Assembly: GCA_003762875.1 (NCBI GenBank)
Contig: RIBL01000022.1
Location: 1-50,025 of the forward strand
Direction of reading: 5' to 3'
Origin: Muribaculaceae bacterium Isolate-110 (HZI)
Lineage (GTDB): Bacteria; Bacteroidota; Bacteroidia; Bacteroidales; Muribaculaceae
DNA length: 50,025 nucleotides
Position 1 is the first letter of the stretch. Every line of letters starts with the position of its first letter. The notes below the pieces were generated by a model that saw only the letters and a list, made by a program, of their open reading frames with translations, was not told where the DNA came from and did not search any database. Positions 36,381-45,361 of this stretch are shown in pieces. The position numbers were made by a program, and so were the translations under genes.

Positions 36381-37865
36381 TTACAGTTGGAAGAGCAGAC
36401 GCTGCTTCCACAAAGCGTAGGCGTCGGCATAGGCCTGACGGTCGGCCTCGACCGGCTCGATGACCTCAATTTTCTCAAGCGAAGCGAAGGCTTCGTTGTT
36501 GTCGGCATAGATGCCTGCGCCAATACCGGCACCCTTGGCTGCGCCGACCGAGCCGTCGGTATTGTAGAGCTCAATGGTGGCTCCGCTCACGCCGGCCAGC
36601 GTGTTGCGGAACAGCGGACTGAGAAACATATTGGCATGTCCGGCATGTATCTTGCTCAGCTTCATGCCCATCTGCTCCATCACCTCCATGCCATACATGA
36701 ATGAGAACACTATGCCTTCCTGCTCGGCGCGGAGCATGTGGGAGCGGTCGTGGGTGAGGAAATTGACTCCGTGGATAGAGCATCCCACCTCCTTGTTGCG
36801 CAACACGCGCTCGGCTCCGTTGCCAAACGGTATCACCGACACGCCGGCGGCTCCGATGGGGGCTGTGGCGGCGAGGTCGTTCATGCCGGGATAGGAGATG
36901 CTGTCGGGAGCCATCACACGCTTGCTCCAAGAGTTGAGGATGCCTGTGCCGTTGATGCAGAGGAGCACGCCGAGACGTGTCTGATCGGGGGTATGGTTGA
37001 CGTGGGCAAAGGTGTTGACACGGCTCTGGGGATCATAGTTGACATCGCCGAGCACACCATATACCACACCCGAAGTGCCGGCGGTCGAGGCCACCTCACC
37101 GGGGTTGAATACGTTGAGCGAGAGAGCGTTGTTGGGCTGGTCGCCGGCACGGTATGACACGGGGATTCCCTCGGCCAGACCGAGCTCTGCGGCGGCCTCG
37201 GTTGTCACTGTGCCCTGGATGGAGAATGTCGGCACAATCTCGGGGAGTATCGAGGCGTCAAAGCCGAGATAGTCGAGAAGGAACTGTGCGGGGCGTCCCT
37301 CCTTGAAGTCCCAGAGCATCATTTCGCTCAGACCGGATATGGTGGTGCATGCGCGGCCGGTGAGACGCAGAGCTGCGTAGTCGCCGGGAAGCATGATTTT
37401 GTGGATGCGTTCGAATGTCTCGGGCTCGTTTTCCTTCACCCAGGCCAGCTTGGTGGCGGTGAAGTTGCCGGGCGAGTTGAGCAGATGGCTCAGACAGGTC
37501 TCTTCGCCAAGCTCGCTGAAAGCCTTCTCGCCATAGGGCACACCGCGTGAGTCACACCATATGATGGCGGGACGCAGGGGCTGCATATCCTTGTCGAGCA
37601 TTACGAGTCCGTGCATCTGATAGGAGATGCCGATGGCCTTGATGTCGCGGGGATCTACTTTTGATGTGGCCATCACGCTGGCCGTGGCCTGTTTCAGACA
37701 ATCCCACCACTGCTGGGGACGCTGCTCGGCCCATCCGGGACGGAGTGCTATTATCTCTGCTTCGGTGCGGGGATAGAAATCCGAGGCTACCGTGCGGCCG
37801 CTCTCGGCGTCAACGAGACTCGCCTTGACCGACGAGCTGCCTATGTCATATCCTAAAAGGTACAT
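36381..37865 (-). CDS. xylB: Xylulokinase
   Basis: A 494-residue FGGY-family kinase that makes xylulose 5-phosphate for the pentose phosphate pathway. It begins MYLLGYDIGSSSVKASLVDA (phosphate loop) and has MHGLVMLDKD, PGDYAALRLTG, and a C-terminal ATP-site stretch GATIELYNTDGSVGAAKGAG. It starts 72 bases after the Nudix regulator gene and is followed by xylA. Confidence 0.95.
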   Translation of the reverse strand: MYLLGYDIGSSSVKASLVDAESGRTVASDFYPRTEAEIIALRPGWAEQRPQQWWDCLKQATASVMATSKVDPRDIKAIGISYQMHGLVMLDKDMQPLRPAIIWCDSRGVPYGEKAFSELGEETCLSHLLNSPGNFTATKLAWVKENEPETFERIHKIMLPGDYAALRLTGRACTTISGLSEMMLWDFKEGRPAQFLLDYLGFDASILPEIVPTFSIQGTVTTEAAAELGLAEGIPVSYRAGDQPNNALSLNVFNPGEVASTAGTSGVVYGVLGDVNYDPQSRVNTFAHVNHTPDQTRLGVLLCINGTGILNSWSKRVMAPDSISYPGMNDLAATAPIGAAGVSVIPFGNGAERVLRNKEVGCSIHGVNFLTHDRSHMLRAEQEGIVFSFMYGMEVMEQMGMKLSKIHAGHANMFLSPLFRNTLAGVSGATIELYNTDGSVGAAKGAGIGAGIYADNNEAFASLEKIEVIEPVEADRQAYADAYALWKQRLLFQL

Positions 37866-37937
37866 ATATTATATATAATGAATGGTTAGATTCGAGTATA
37901 TGTGTGTGTACAGGTGTGTTTGAACTGTCGGACAACC

Positions 37938-38648
37938 TCAACGCGATGTGTTGTAAATCTTGCGGTCAAACTTGAAGTAACGCGCGGCACGGTGGGCCAC
38001 TCCCTTCTGCCGCTCCTCGAGAGGTATCACATAGGGCATCTGGGAAATCTTCTTGTGGAAGTTGCGCACATCCAGACTGCGCCCGTAGATTATCTCGGTG
38101 AGCAGACGAAGCTGCGAGGCCGTGAATTTCTTGGGCAGAAGGTCAAAGAGTATCGAGCGGTTGTTTTCCACCTCGCGGCGCACGGCCTTGAGGGCTTCTT
38201 CGATGATGAGATTGTGGTCAAAGGCCAGAGTGCCGACCTCGCCTACCGGCATCCACACGGCCGACTCGCGGTCGACAATCTTCTGCATGGGGCCGTCAAG
38301 CTTGACCAGCGCAAAGTAAGCTATGGTGACGATGCGCTCCACATGGGCCTGCTGGGCACGCTCGAGCCACACGACGTCGCGCTGATTGCTCGTGCGGTTG
38401 CGCGAACCGAAGGCCTTGAATTGCTGCAGGGGCACATCTTTGACCCCCGTAAGCTCATGAAGCACACGCATGGCGGCCTCGTCGAGATCCTCGTCCTGAT
38501 AGATGAGACTGCCGGGGAGCTTCATGTCGTTATACTCTCCGGCCTGATCCTCGCCGCGACGCTTCACAAGAAGCACTCTCAGATTGGTGCCGTCAAATCC
38601 GAGCACTACGCAGTCGATGGATATGTGATTATTCGCCAAAGGAGCCAT
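37938..38648 (-). CDS. Nudix-domain transcriptional regulator of xylose use (NrtR-related, XylR type)
   Basis: A 236-residue protein with an N-terminal Nudix-like fold (about 8-150) and a C-terminal winged helix (about 155-236: FTASQLRLLTEIIYGRSLDV, RNFHKKI, RAARYFKFD). The Nudix box at about residues 46-69 is degenerate: REUxEE is replaced by RVLHEL, so hydrolysis is unlikely and the fold probably senses a sugar or nucleotide. Regulators of this type control xylose or arabinose genes in Bacteroides. It heads the xyl cluster, strong context for xylose control. I found no convincing palindromic operator. The promoter is about 45 bases upstream. Confidence 0.87.
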   Translation of the reverse strand: MAPLANNHISIDCVVLGFDGTNLRVLLVKRRGEDQAGEYNDMKLPGSLIYQDEDLDEAAMRVLHELTGVKDVPLQQFKAFGSRNRTSNQRDVVWLERAQQAHVERIVTIAYFALVKLDGPMQKIVDRESAVWMPVGEVGTLAFDHNLIIEEALKAVRREVENNRSILFDLLPKKFTASQLRLLTEIIYGRSLDVRNFHKKISQMPYVIPLEERQKGVAHRAARYFKFDRKIYNTSR

Positions 38649-38692
38649 GGATGATTTTCAAGGTCTTTTAGTAGGTTTTACAATTTCTCCGG

Positions 38693-38725
38693 CAAATATA
38701 CGAATCTTTTCTCTATATCCACAAA
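38693..38725 (-). promoter_or_regulatory. Promoter of the xyl regulator and probably the xyl cluster
   Basis: Minus-strand TATATTTG (38693-38700) and TTTG (38722-38725), 21 bases apart, upstream of the regulator start at 38648. Confidence 0.6.
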
Positions 38726-38825
38726 TATTTTTGATGTTATAAAACATTAAATTCTACAATTTTAGTTTTCTTACTTTTAACAATATCACACAGGTGTCGC
38801 TAATATCCTAAAACTTAAAAATTTG

Positions 38826-39021
38826 TATAAAATAGGGCGTCACGGTGTCGGTCACGCCAACATTCTTTGGCCCGAAGGTGTTAGTATAAGTGGAAGGCCG
38901 CTACTCAGGTCGCCCACGGGAAAGCTCCTCACGCACTTTTCGACAATCCCCGCAGGGCATCACGTAGGGCCGGCCACGTATTCAACAAATAAAAAATAAT
39001 AACATCTAATTGTAATTCACG
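38826..39021 (+). other. Long GC-rich leader upstream of ompA-like gene; possible structured RNA
   Basis: About 190 bases between an AT-rich promoter-like stretch and the OmpA start contain no reading frame I trust. From about 38845 to 38980 the base composition is GC-rich, with CACGGTGTCGGTCACG and GGCCGGCC segments that could pair. I do not recognise a known RNA family. Confidence 0.3.
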
Positions 39022-40131
39022 ATGAAAAAAGTCTTATTCGCCGCCGCTATCGCCGGATGTGCTCTTACCGCCGGCGCGCAGAACGTCATCGAACGACCCA
39101 CCTTACGCGACAACTGGTCCATCGGACTTGACGCCGGAGTCACTACTCCGCTCAAGGGACATTCATTCTTCCAGAACATGAGAGGGAACTATGGTCTGCA
39201 CATCGAAAAGCAGCTCACTCCACTCGTTGGCATAGGCGTAGAAGGTGCATGGGGTGTCAACACCACATCAAGCCGCACCGCATTCGACACCCAGTATGTG
39301 GGAGCATACGGTACGATGAATCTCAACAATCTGTTTGGCGGATTCCAATGCGAACCGCGCAAATTCTGGATTGACGCTAAAGTAGGCTTGGGATGGGGCC
39401 ACAATTTCTATCCCGGCGCACATGACGACAATTACATCGCCGCAAAGACCGGCCTTGCCTTCAACTTTGGTGTCACCGACAACTTCTCTATCTCAGTCAA
39501 GCCTGACGTGACGTGGAATCTCTCGGGCGAAGGCGAAAAGGCTCAGTTCAACGCCAACCGTGCCAACTTTGACCTCATGGTCGGCTTTAACTACAATTTC
39601 GGCCCCGGCTTCCAGTGTGTGACATGTCCTCCCGACTATTCGTCACAGGTTGCAGCCCTCAATGACGAGGTAAACGCCCTGCGTGCAGGCGTAGTGGCCG
39701 CTGCCGACGACCTCGCAGCCTCTCAGGCCGAGAACGCAGCCCTCGCTGCAGCCCTCGCCGCAGCTCAGAACAAGGCTCCCAAGGTTGTATCCGACACCAC
39801 TTTCAGCAGCGTGCGCTTCGTATTCTTCAAGATTGGCAAGAGCACTATCACTGCCGACCAGATGCCCAACGTGGAGATGATCGCCGACTATATGAAGCAC
39901 AATCCTTCATCGACCGTCATCATCAAGGGTTACGCCTCACAGGATGGTCCCAAGGAACTCAACGAACGTCTTGCTGCCGCCCGCGCCGAGTCAGTCAAGA
40001 ATGCTCTCATCAAGAAATACGGTATCAAGGCCAGCCGCATCAAGGCTGAAGGCCAGGGTATCGGTCACATGTTCAAGGAGGAAAGCTGGAACCGTGTATC
40101 CATCTGTACTCTTGACGAAAACCAGCAGTAA
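39022..40131 (+). CDS. OmpA-family outer membrane protein (beta-barrel plus peptidoglycan-binding domain)
   Basis: A 369-residue protein with a signal peptide (1-19, LTAGAQ). Residues 30-200 form a predicted 8-strand barrel rich in alternating aromatic strands, then comes a short alanine-rich coiled coil (about 208-255: DEVNALRAGVVAAADDLAAS). The OmpA-like domain (about 265-369) binds peptidoglycan; it shows VIIKGYASQDGPKELNERLA and AARAESVKNAL, with ASRIKAEGQG. It anchors the outer membrane to the wall. Codon usage looks highly expressed (strongly biased), and two terminator hairpins follow. Confidence 0.93.
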   Translation: MKKVLFAAAIAGCALTAGAQNVIERPTLRDNWSIGLDAGVTTPLKGHSFFQNMRGNYGLHIEKQLTPLVGIGVEGAWGVNTTSSRTAFDTQYVGAYGTMNLNNLFGGFQCEPRKFWIDAKVGLGWGHNFYPGAHDDNYIAAKTGLAFNFGVTDNFSISVKPDVTWNLSGEGEKAQFNANRANFDLMVGFNYNFGPGFQCVTCPPDYSSQVAALNDEVNALRAGVVAAADDLAASQAENAALAAALAAAQNKAPKVVSDTTFSSVRFVFFKIGKSTITADQMPNVEMIADYMKHNPSSTVIIKGYASQDGPKELNERLAAARAESVKNALIKKYGIKASRIKAEGQGIGHMFKEESWNRVSICTLDENQQ

Positions 40132-40243
40132 ACGCCTCCCGACACTCTCCGCCAACGGATGATGACGGGCAGGGCTTAGGATGAAAGAAGCAGAACTCTT
40201 AATCAACCGACCACGGAGCGACAATATTCAGATAAATCAATTC

Positions 40244-40280
40244 AACAGGCTGCGTCCTCTCACCGATGGCGCAGCCTGTT
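40244..40280. terminator. Terminator after the OmpA-like gene
   Basis: Perfect 11-bp stem AACAGGCTGCG (40244-40254) with CGCAGCCTGTT (40270-40280), followed by TCGTTTCC on the plus strand. Confidence 0.75.
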
Positions 40281-40310
40281 TCGTTTCCCCCCTCAGATGG
40301 TCTGAAAAAC

Positions 40311-40357
40311 AAAAGACAGGAGTCCGGAAGCTAAACAGCCCGGGACTCCTGTCTTTT
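40311..40357. terminator. Bidirectional terminator between OmpA-like and cyclophilin genes
   Basis: Arms 40311-40325 and 40343-40357 pair over 15 bases (GACAGGAGTCC core) with A run on the left and T run on the right; it serves the convergent genes on both sides. Confidence 0.8.
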
Positions 40358-40392
40358 GACTTTATAAACTCTGTTAACTCTTTAAACTACAA
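40358..40392. repeat. Half copy of repeat family 1
   Basis: TATAAACTCTGTTAACTC and TTTAAACTACAA resemble the tandem arm repeats at 17550-17580 (ATAAACTCTGTAAAC and TTTTTAAACTACAA). Only one arm is present here, and it overlaps the end of the cyclophilin gene. Confidence 0.55.
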
Positions 40393-41286
40393 AATAGAGG
40401 CGGATATGATGCGTATATCCTCAATAGGACGGTCGTTGGCATCGGTCTCGGCGGCCTCGATTTTCTCAACCACATCCATGCCCTCGAGCACGCGGCCATA
40501 CACGGTGTAGGCTCCGTCAAGATGGGGAGTGCCACCCTCGGTCATATAGACCTGGCGCATCTTAGGAGTATAGATGGTGTTGTGGTCGGCAGTAAGACGC
40601 TCGGTCTCCTGCGCAAGCGAGTCCTGGAGAGCCTGCAGTCCGGCGGCGTCGCGGTTGCGGCGCAGGGCCATGATGCTGTCGCGGTGTTGTGCGGCGAGCG
40701 AGTTGAACATGTCCTGCTTATACTGCATAACGGCGCGACGCTCCATCTGATCGAGCTGGCCTGCGGTGTATTTCTTGCCTGTGACGATATAGAACTGCGA
40801 ACCCGACGATTTCTTCTCGGGGTTAACAGCGTCGCCCTGACGTGCGGCCGCGATGGCTCCGCGGTGATGGAAATGCTTGGGAAATACAAATTCGGCCTCT
40901 ATCTCGGTGCCCGAGTCGCTTGCGCCGAGCATTTTGCCCTTGGGTGCGTTTTTCGATTCGGGATCGCCCGTCTGCACCATGAAGTCGTCGATTACGCGGT
41001 GAAAGAGCACTCCGTTATAGTCACCTTTCTCCACACGTTTGATGAAATTGTCGCGGTGGCGGGGTGTGTCGCCGTAGAGAAGGATGGTGATGTCGCCGAG
41101 CGATGTGTGAAGGAGCACCTTGACGTCGTCGGGTGAGATGGTGTCGGTGTCGGCCTCGGCCTGAGGGTCAAGAGCCTCGGGAGTCTCGGATAACTGTGTC
41201 ATTTGTGAGTTTTTAGTGTTATACGCATATATGCCGATTGCCACTGCGAGCAATACGAGCACGGTTATTAATAATGCTTTTTTCAT
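40387..41286 (-). CDS. Membrane-anchored cyclophilin-type peptidyl-prolyl isomerase
   Basis: A 299-residue isomerase that speeds folding at prolyl bonds outside the inner membrane. An N-terminal hydrophobic segment (4-22) has no lipobox, so it is probably a membrane anchor. The catalytic core shows GVLFHRVIDDFMVQTGDP, SSGSQFYIVTGK and HLDGAYTVYGRVLEG. Between the last two motifs lies a helical insert of about 75 charged residues, seen in other Bacteroidetes cyclophilins. It follows the glycosyltransferase gene by 23 bases and may help fold export proteins. Confidence 0.9.
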   Translation of the reverse strand: MKKALLITVLVLLAVAIGIYAYNTKNSQMTQLSETPEALDPQAEADTDTISPDDVKVLLHTSLGDITILLYGDTPRHRDNFIKRVEKGDYNGVLFHRVIDDFMVQTGDPESKNAPKGKMLGASDSGTEIEAEFVFPKHFHHRGAIAAARQGDAVNPEKKSSGSQFYIVTGKKYTAGQLDQMERRAVMQYKQDMFNSLAAQHRDSIMALRRNRDAAGLQALQDSLAQETERLTADHNTIYTPKMRQVYMTEGGTPHLDGAYTVYGRVLEGMDVVEKIEAAETDANDRPIEDIRIISASIL

Positions 41287-41309
41287 TGTTTCACGATATT
41301 GATTGTCGG

Positions 41310-42395
41310 TTATGTATTGCTGTAAGCCTCAAGCACTTTGTCGACAAACTGTGAGTAGGACATATGCTGCTCGAAATGCTCGCGTCCGGCCTTGGCGAGA
41401 CGCTCGCGCAGATCGCGGTCGTCGATCACACGGCCTATGGCATCGGCAAGTGCCATGTCGTCTCCAGGGCCTACAAGTAGTGCTGTGCGGCCGTCCTGGA
41501 GATATTCGGCCTGGCCGCCGTTGTTGGTAGACACCTCACATTTGCCCAACTGGAGATATTCGATATTGGTCAGCGGGCACGAGTCGAGCGTCACCGAGGG
41601 GGCTATGGCTATGTCGGCCTGACGCATGAACTGGCGAGCATCGGGAGTGAAACCATAGAAGTGCACGCGCTTCTCTATGCCTCCGGCTGCGGCTATCTCC
41701 ATGAGCTGGCGGTGGTATTTCTCCGACTTGAGCGCGCCGACAAACACTATGTGAAACGGTTTGTGGGCTATTCTCGACAGGGCTTTGAGTATGACGCTGC
41801 AACCTTTTGACTTCTTGACGCGTCCGGCAAACATCAACAGGGGTGCCGAGGAGGGTATGTCGTAGAGAGCGCGTAGCGACTCGACATCCTTGTAGGGATA
41901 GGGCGGGATGCTGTTGTGTATCACCCTGCACATATCGTCGCTGATCCACCCGTTGGCCCCTCGGTAACGACGCTTCACGAGGTCTGACACAAATATGATG
42001 CGGTGAAGGCGTCGGAACAGAGGTCGCAAAAGGATGTTGACCCCGGTGCGGTGGGCCTCATGACGGGTCATGACCACACGTGTGTCACAGCCGGCACGAG
42101 CCACGGCCAGTTGGGCTATCGGCACAAAGCGGGTGCTGTGGACATGTATTACATCATAATGCGTGGCGCGCAGCATTGCGGCCAGTTCGTTGATGCTGGT
42201 GCGGTCGAGCGACCATCTGAAAGGGAGTGTCTGATAGGGAATGGCGCGACGTTCCAGTTGGGCGGTCACAGCTTCCCGATCATAGGCAAGATATGTCACC
42301 TCGTGGCCGCGTGCTTCAAGCTCCCGACCAAGGTCGACGATATATTGCTCGGCTCCGCCCCATATCTTGCCGGGGATAATCTGCAATATCTTCAT
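41310..42395 (-). CDS. Glycosyltransferase family 4
   Basis: A 361-residue GT-B enzyme. The N-terminal acceptor side starts MKILQIIPGKIWGGAEQYIV with the GGAE loop, and the C-terminal donor side has FAGRVKKSKGCSVILKAL, YGFTPDARQFMRQADIAIAP and SCPLTNIEYLQLGK, typical of retaining GT4 transferases. It transfers sugar from an activated donor, probably to a surface polysaccharide or lipid-linked acceptor, because it lies in the same run as wza and wzc. The donor and linkage are unknown. Confidence 0.87.
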   Translation of the reverse strand: MKILQIIPGKIWGGAEQYIVDLGRELEARGHEVTYLAYDREAVTAQLERRAIPYQTLPFRWSLDRTSINELAAMLRATHYDVIHVHSTRFVPIAQLAVARAGCDTRVVMTRHEAHRTGVNILLRPLFRRLHRIIFVSDLVKRRYRGANGWISDDMCRVIHNSIPPYPYKDVESLRALYDIPSSAPLLMFAGRVKKSKGCSVILKALSRIAHKPFHIVFVGALKSEKYHRQLMEIAAAGGIEKRVHFYGFTPDARQFMRQADIAIAPSVTLDSCPLTNIEYLQLGKCEVSTNNGGQAEYLQDGRTALLVGPGDDMALADAIGRVIDDRDLRERLAKAGREHFEQHMSYSQFVDKVLEAYSNT

Positions 42396-42412
42396 GACTG
42401 TGCGAGACCGTC

Positions 42413-42793
42413 CTAAAGCCCCTCGGCCGACGGTTGCAACCGCTTGTAGATGCGGCGGAAGTTATTGTCGGTAGCCGAAAGCTCAGCGGCACGCTCGGCA
42501 TAGTCGGCTCCGTAGAGGCTCTCGATGAGCGCGGGCAGATAGCGGTGTTCGCGGTCTTTCTCGATAGATGCGACCACAAGGCGGTCAATCACCGAGGCAT
42601 AACGCTCGCTGTCAATGGCATGGAGATAACGCGCAGCCGATACGACAAACTGGCCCGAACCGTCGACAAGTATCATATTGTCAATGAGTTCGTCCATGAT
42701 GTCGTCACACAGGCCTATGTGATTGGCTATATATTCATACGTCAGCAGACCGTCGGGGTCGTAGGAAAGTTTTTTCTTAAGCTCTTGATCCAT
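42413..42793 (-). CDS. Conserved hypothetical small protein in polysaccharide operon
   Basis: A 126-residue, mostly helical, acidic protein without signal peptide or membrane segment (DQELKKKLSYDPDGLLTYEY, IANHIGLCDDIMDELIDNMI). The sequence is compatible with a two-lobe helical bundle. I do not recognise a family. It lies 17 bases before the glycosyltransferase start and after a hairpin behind wzc, so it probably acts with the polysaccharide machinery. Confidence 0.75.
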   Translation of the reverse strand: MDQELKKKLSYDPDGLLTYEYIANHIGLCDDIMDELIDNMILVDGSGQFVVSAARYLHAIDSERYASVIDRLVVASIEKDREHRYLPALIESLYGADYAERAAELSATDNNFRRIYKRLQPSAEGL

Positions 42794-42846
42794 TGCTTGG
42801 TCCTTTTGATGATTGGTGTTTGGGGTTATTAGATTTTAATAAGGAG

Positions 42847-42876
42847 GGAGTATCATAACAAACGTTATGATACTCC
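42847..42876. terminator. Hairpin between wzc and the 126-residue gene
   Basis: Perfect 13-bp stem GGAGTATCATAAC (42847-42859) with GTTATGATACTCC (42864-42876) and a four-base loop. It lies 22 bases after the wzc stop and could partly terminate the operon. Confidence 0.75.
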
Positions 42877-42898
42877 TGTTTATTTTATAGTCAAGGGA

Positions 42899-45340
42899 TT
42901 AATCCTTGGTTACATACTTGTTGTGGTAGGCATACCTGCGGTAAGGCGTAGCCACCGAAGTGGTGCCGTTGAGCACGACCATCAAATTGTTGAAACGATG
43001 GTTGTCATACATCTTGTTGAGTTCGGGCAGCAAGCGGCGGTCAAGCAGTCCGGCACGCAGGATGAATATTGTCATGTCGGCAAGAGGAGTGATGATGGTC
43101 GAGTCGGCCACGATGTCGGCGGGCGGACAGTCGAGCAATATCAGGTCATACTCTTCACGCAGCTTGTCGAGCATCACCTGCATACGGGTCGAGTAGAGGA
43201 GCTCGGTGGGATTGGGGGGAACGGTGCCCACGGGTATCATGTAGAGACCTTCCTGAGAGGTGGGACGTATGAGTTTCCTTATGTCGTCGGTAGCCTCGGA
43301 CAGATAGTCGGAGACGCCGGGGGCATAGTTGCCGACCACCTTGGAGAGCGAGGCTCTGCGCAGGTCCATGTCGATTATGAGCACCTTCACATCCTTGTGC
43401 TTGATGGCCATGGTGGCTCCGAGATTGAGAGTCACGAACGATTTGCCCGAGCCGGGATTGAACGATGTAATCATGGCAATCTTGTTTTTGCCTCCGCGGG
43501 TCATGAACTCGAGATTGGAACGCACCATGCGGAACGATTCGTTGAGCAGACTGTGGCCGTGGGGCTTGACAATGAGCGTCGGGGCTTCCTCGATGCGCGA
43601 TTCCTTGCCGATGGTGTCACGCCAGCGGCGACGCCAGCGGTTGATGCGGTTTTTGCTCGTCACTTCCTCGGGTATTTCGCCGATAAACGGAGCCTTGACG
43701 CCCTCGAGGTCGGCACGGCTGCGCAGGCGGTTGTTGAGTGTCTCCGAGAGGAAGAGTATGATGGCCGGGATGAGCAGACCTATCACCAGTGCCACAAGCA
43801 TGATGTTGCGTGTGACGGGCGACGATGGTTTAAGCGAGCCCATCGGGGGTGTTATGACGCGGGTGTTGTAGGGTGTGAAGGCGAGCGACAGCTCATTCTC
43901 CTCACGCTTCTGGAGCAGGAAGAGATAGAGCGACTCTTTGACCTTCTGCTGACGCTCTACCGACAGCAGATACTTGGCCTGGGATGGCGACGAGGCTATC
44001 TTGGCATTGGTCTTGCGGTCGCTGCGCTCAAGGGCTGCGAGCTGGGTGCCGAGCATGCGCAACTGAGTGTTGAGCGAAGAGGCGAGCGCGGCCCTGATGC
44101 TGGCGAGCGAGTTGTCGCGGTCCTTGACCAGCGGGCTGTTCTCGCCGGTGGTCGACAGGAGCTGGTCACGCTCGAGCTGAAGATTGTTGTATTCGGTTAT
44201 CTGAGCCACGATACCCTGGTTCTCTATGCCGAGATTGCCGGGTAGGAGCTTGCCCTTGTTGGCGGGCGACTGCATATAGTCGATGAGAAAGCGTGTGATT
44301 TCCATCTGGGTCATCACTCCGAGCTGCTGCTTGGTGTTCTCGTTGGCATTAGCCATATACATCTCGGAGGCGGCGGCTACGTCAGGCACCAGATGTTCGC
44401 CCTTGAAGGTGGCTATGTTATCGTCGACATGGCCGAGTTCTTTCTCGATGACGTTGAGACGTTCGTTGATAAACTCCGATGTGGCCACGGCCATCTGGGC
44501 TTTCTGCTCAACCCACTTTTCATTATATATGTCTATGAGGGCCGACAGGAAGTCATCGCCACGCTGCACATTGTCATCTTTGATGGCAAAGTCTATGACC
44601 GAGGCGTCTTCGTTGGAGAGGGTCTCGGTGAGCTTGGCCTGATACTTGCTTATGGCTGTAGGCATAGGCCAGTAGGAAAACCGTATGTCGTGGTCAAAAT
44701 CGGGCGAGAAGTTGGGGCCGGCCGAGATAACCATACGTCCGAAAGAAGTACTGACAGTGTCGCCGAGAGTGACGGTCATGACGTCGAGCTCGTTGCCGAG
44801 ATGGTCGTACATGTCGCTCACCTCCACCTTGCCGTCCTCGAGTATCGTCATCCTCATCCTCAGGCCACGGTTGACCGAGATGTCGGGCAATGATACCGAC
44901 AGCACCATTGAGTCGCCATAGAGCGACACTGGGCGGAGGCGTTTCTTATATACATAGTTGGCTCTGAGCCCGAGACGCTCTATCACATCACCTATGAGGG
45001 CCGGCGACTGGAAAGCAAGAAGCTCGTTGGCCACATTGGTCGATGTGGTGAAGAGTCCCATATCGCTCAATGCCGAGGTTATGCTCTGGGAACTGGAACC
45101 AGCCTCGTCATCCTGCACCACGACCTGGGCCGTGCGTGTGTAGATTTTAGGCGAGGTGAGCACATACAGTGCTCCTATGATAAGACAGGCTGCTACGGAA
45201 AAGGCAAACCATTTCCAGCACCGCACACACAATGACAGGAAGTCGCTTATGTTAATCGAATCCTCTTCTTCGGACACTACAGGGGCTGCCTGATAGACCG
45301 GCATCTGCTGAGAGAGAGGCTGCTGTGTATTGTTCTGCAT
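42899..45340 (-). CDS. Wzc-like polysaccharide co-polymerase and tyrosine kinase
   Basis: An 813-residue inner-membrane protein that governs surface polysaccharide polymerisation and export. A Wzz domain with a first membrane helix (about 40-60) is followed by a long periplasmic coiled region and a second helix (about 508-530, IMLVALVIGLLIPAIILFLS). The cytoplasmic BY-kinase has Walker A PGSGKS (629-634), Walker A' VLIIDMDLRR (near 652) and Walker B LILLDCPP (near 735). The tail carries clustered tyrosines at 800, 803, 805 and 809, the usual phosphorylation sites. The PHP phosphatase at 8147-8893 is its probable antagonist. It follows wza by 21 bases. Confidence 0.93.
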   Translation of the reverse strand: MQNNTQQPLSQQMPVYQAAPVVSEEEDSINISDFLSLCVRCWKWFAFSVAACLIIGALYVLTSPKIYTRTAQVVVQDDEAGSSSQSITSALSDMGLFTTSTNVANELLAFQSPALIGDVIERLGLRANYVYKKRLRPVSLYGDSMVLSVSLPDISVNRGLRMRMTILEDGKVEVSDMYDHLGNELDVMTVTLGDTVSTSFGRMVISAGPNFSPDFDHDIRFSYWPMPTAISKYQAKLTETLSNEDASVIDFAIKDDNVQRGDDFLSALIDIYNEKWVEQKAQMAVATSEFINERLNVIEKELGHVDDNIATFKGEHLVPDVAAASEMYMANANENTKQQLGVMTQMEITRFLIDYMQSPANKGKLLPGNLGIENQGIVAQITEYNNLQLERDQLLSTTGENSPLVKDRDNSLASIRAALASSLNTQLRMLGTQLAALERSDRKTNAKIASSPSQAKYLLSVERQQKVKESLYLFLLQKREENELSLAFTPYNTRVITPPMGSLKPSSPVTRNIMLVALVIGLLIPAIILFLSETLNNRLRSRADLEGVKAPFIGEIPEEVTSKNRINRWRRRWRDTIGKESRIEEAPTLIVKPHGHSLLNESFRMVRSNLEFMTRGGKNKIAMITSFNPGSGKSFVTLNLGATMAIKHKDVKVLIIDMDLRRASLSKVVGNYAPGVSDYLSEATDDIRKLIRPTSQEGLYMIPVGTVPPNPTELLYSTRMQVMLDKLREEYDLILLDCPPADIVADSTIITPLADMTIFILRAGLLDRRLLPELNKMYDNHRFNNLMVVLNGTTSVATPYRRYAYHNKYVTKD

Positions 45341-45361
45341 GTAGAGTGGACTTTTTGACTT

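Noticed and set aside
42923-44245. A 440-codon plus-strand frame opposite wzc
   Set aside because: No motif, no promoter and no plausible start. The opposite strand encodes the complete tyrosine kinase.
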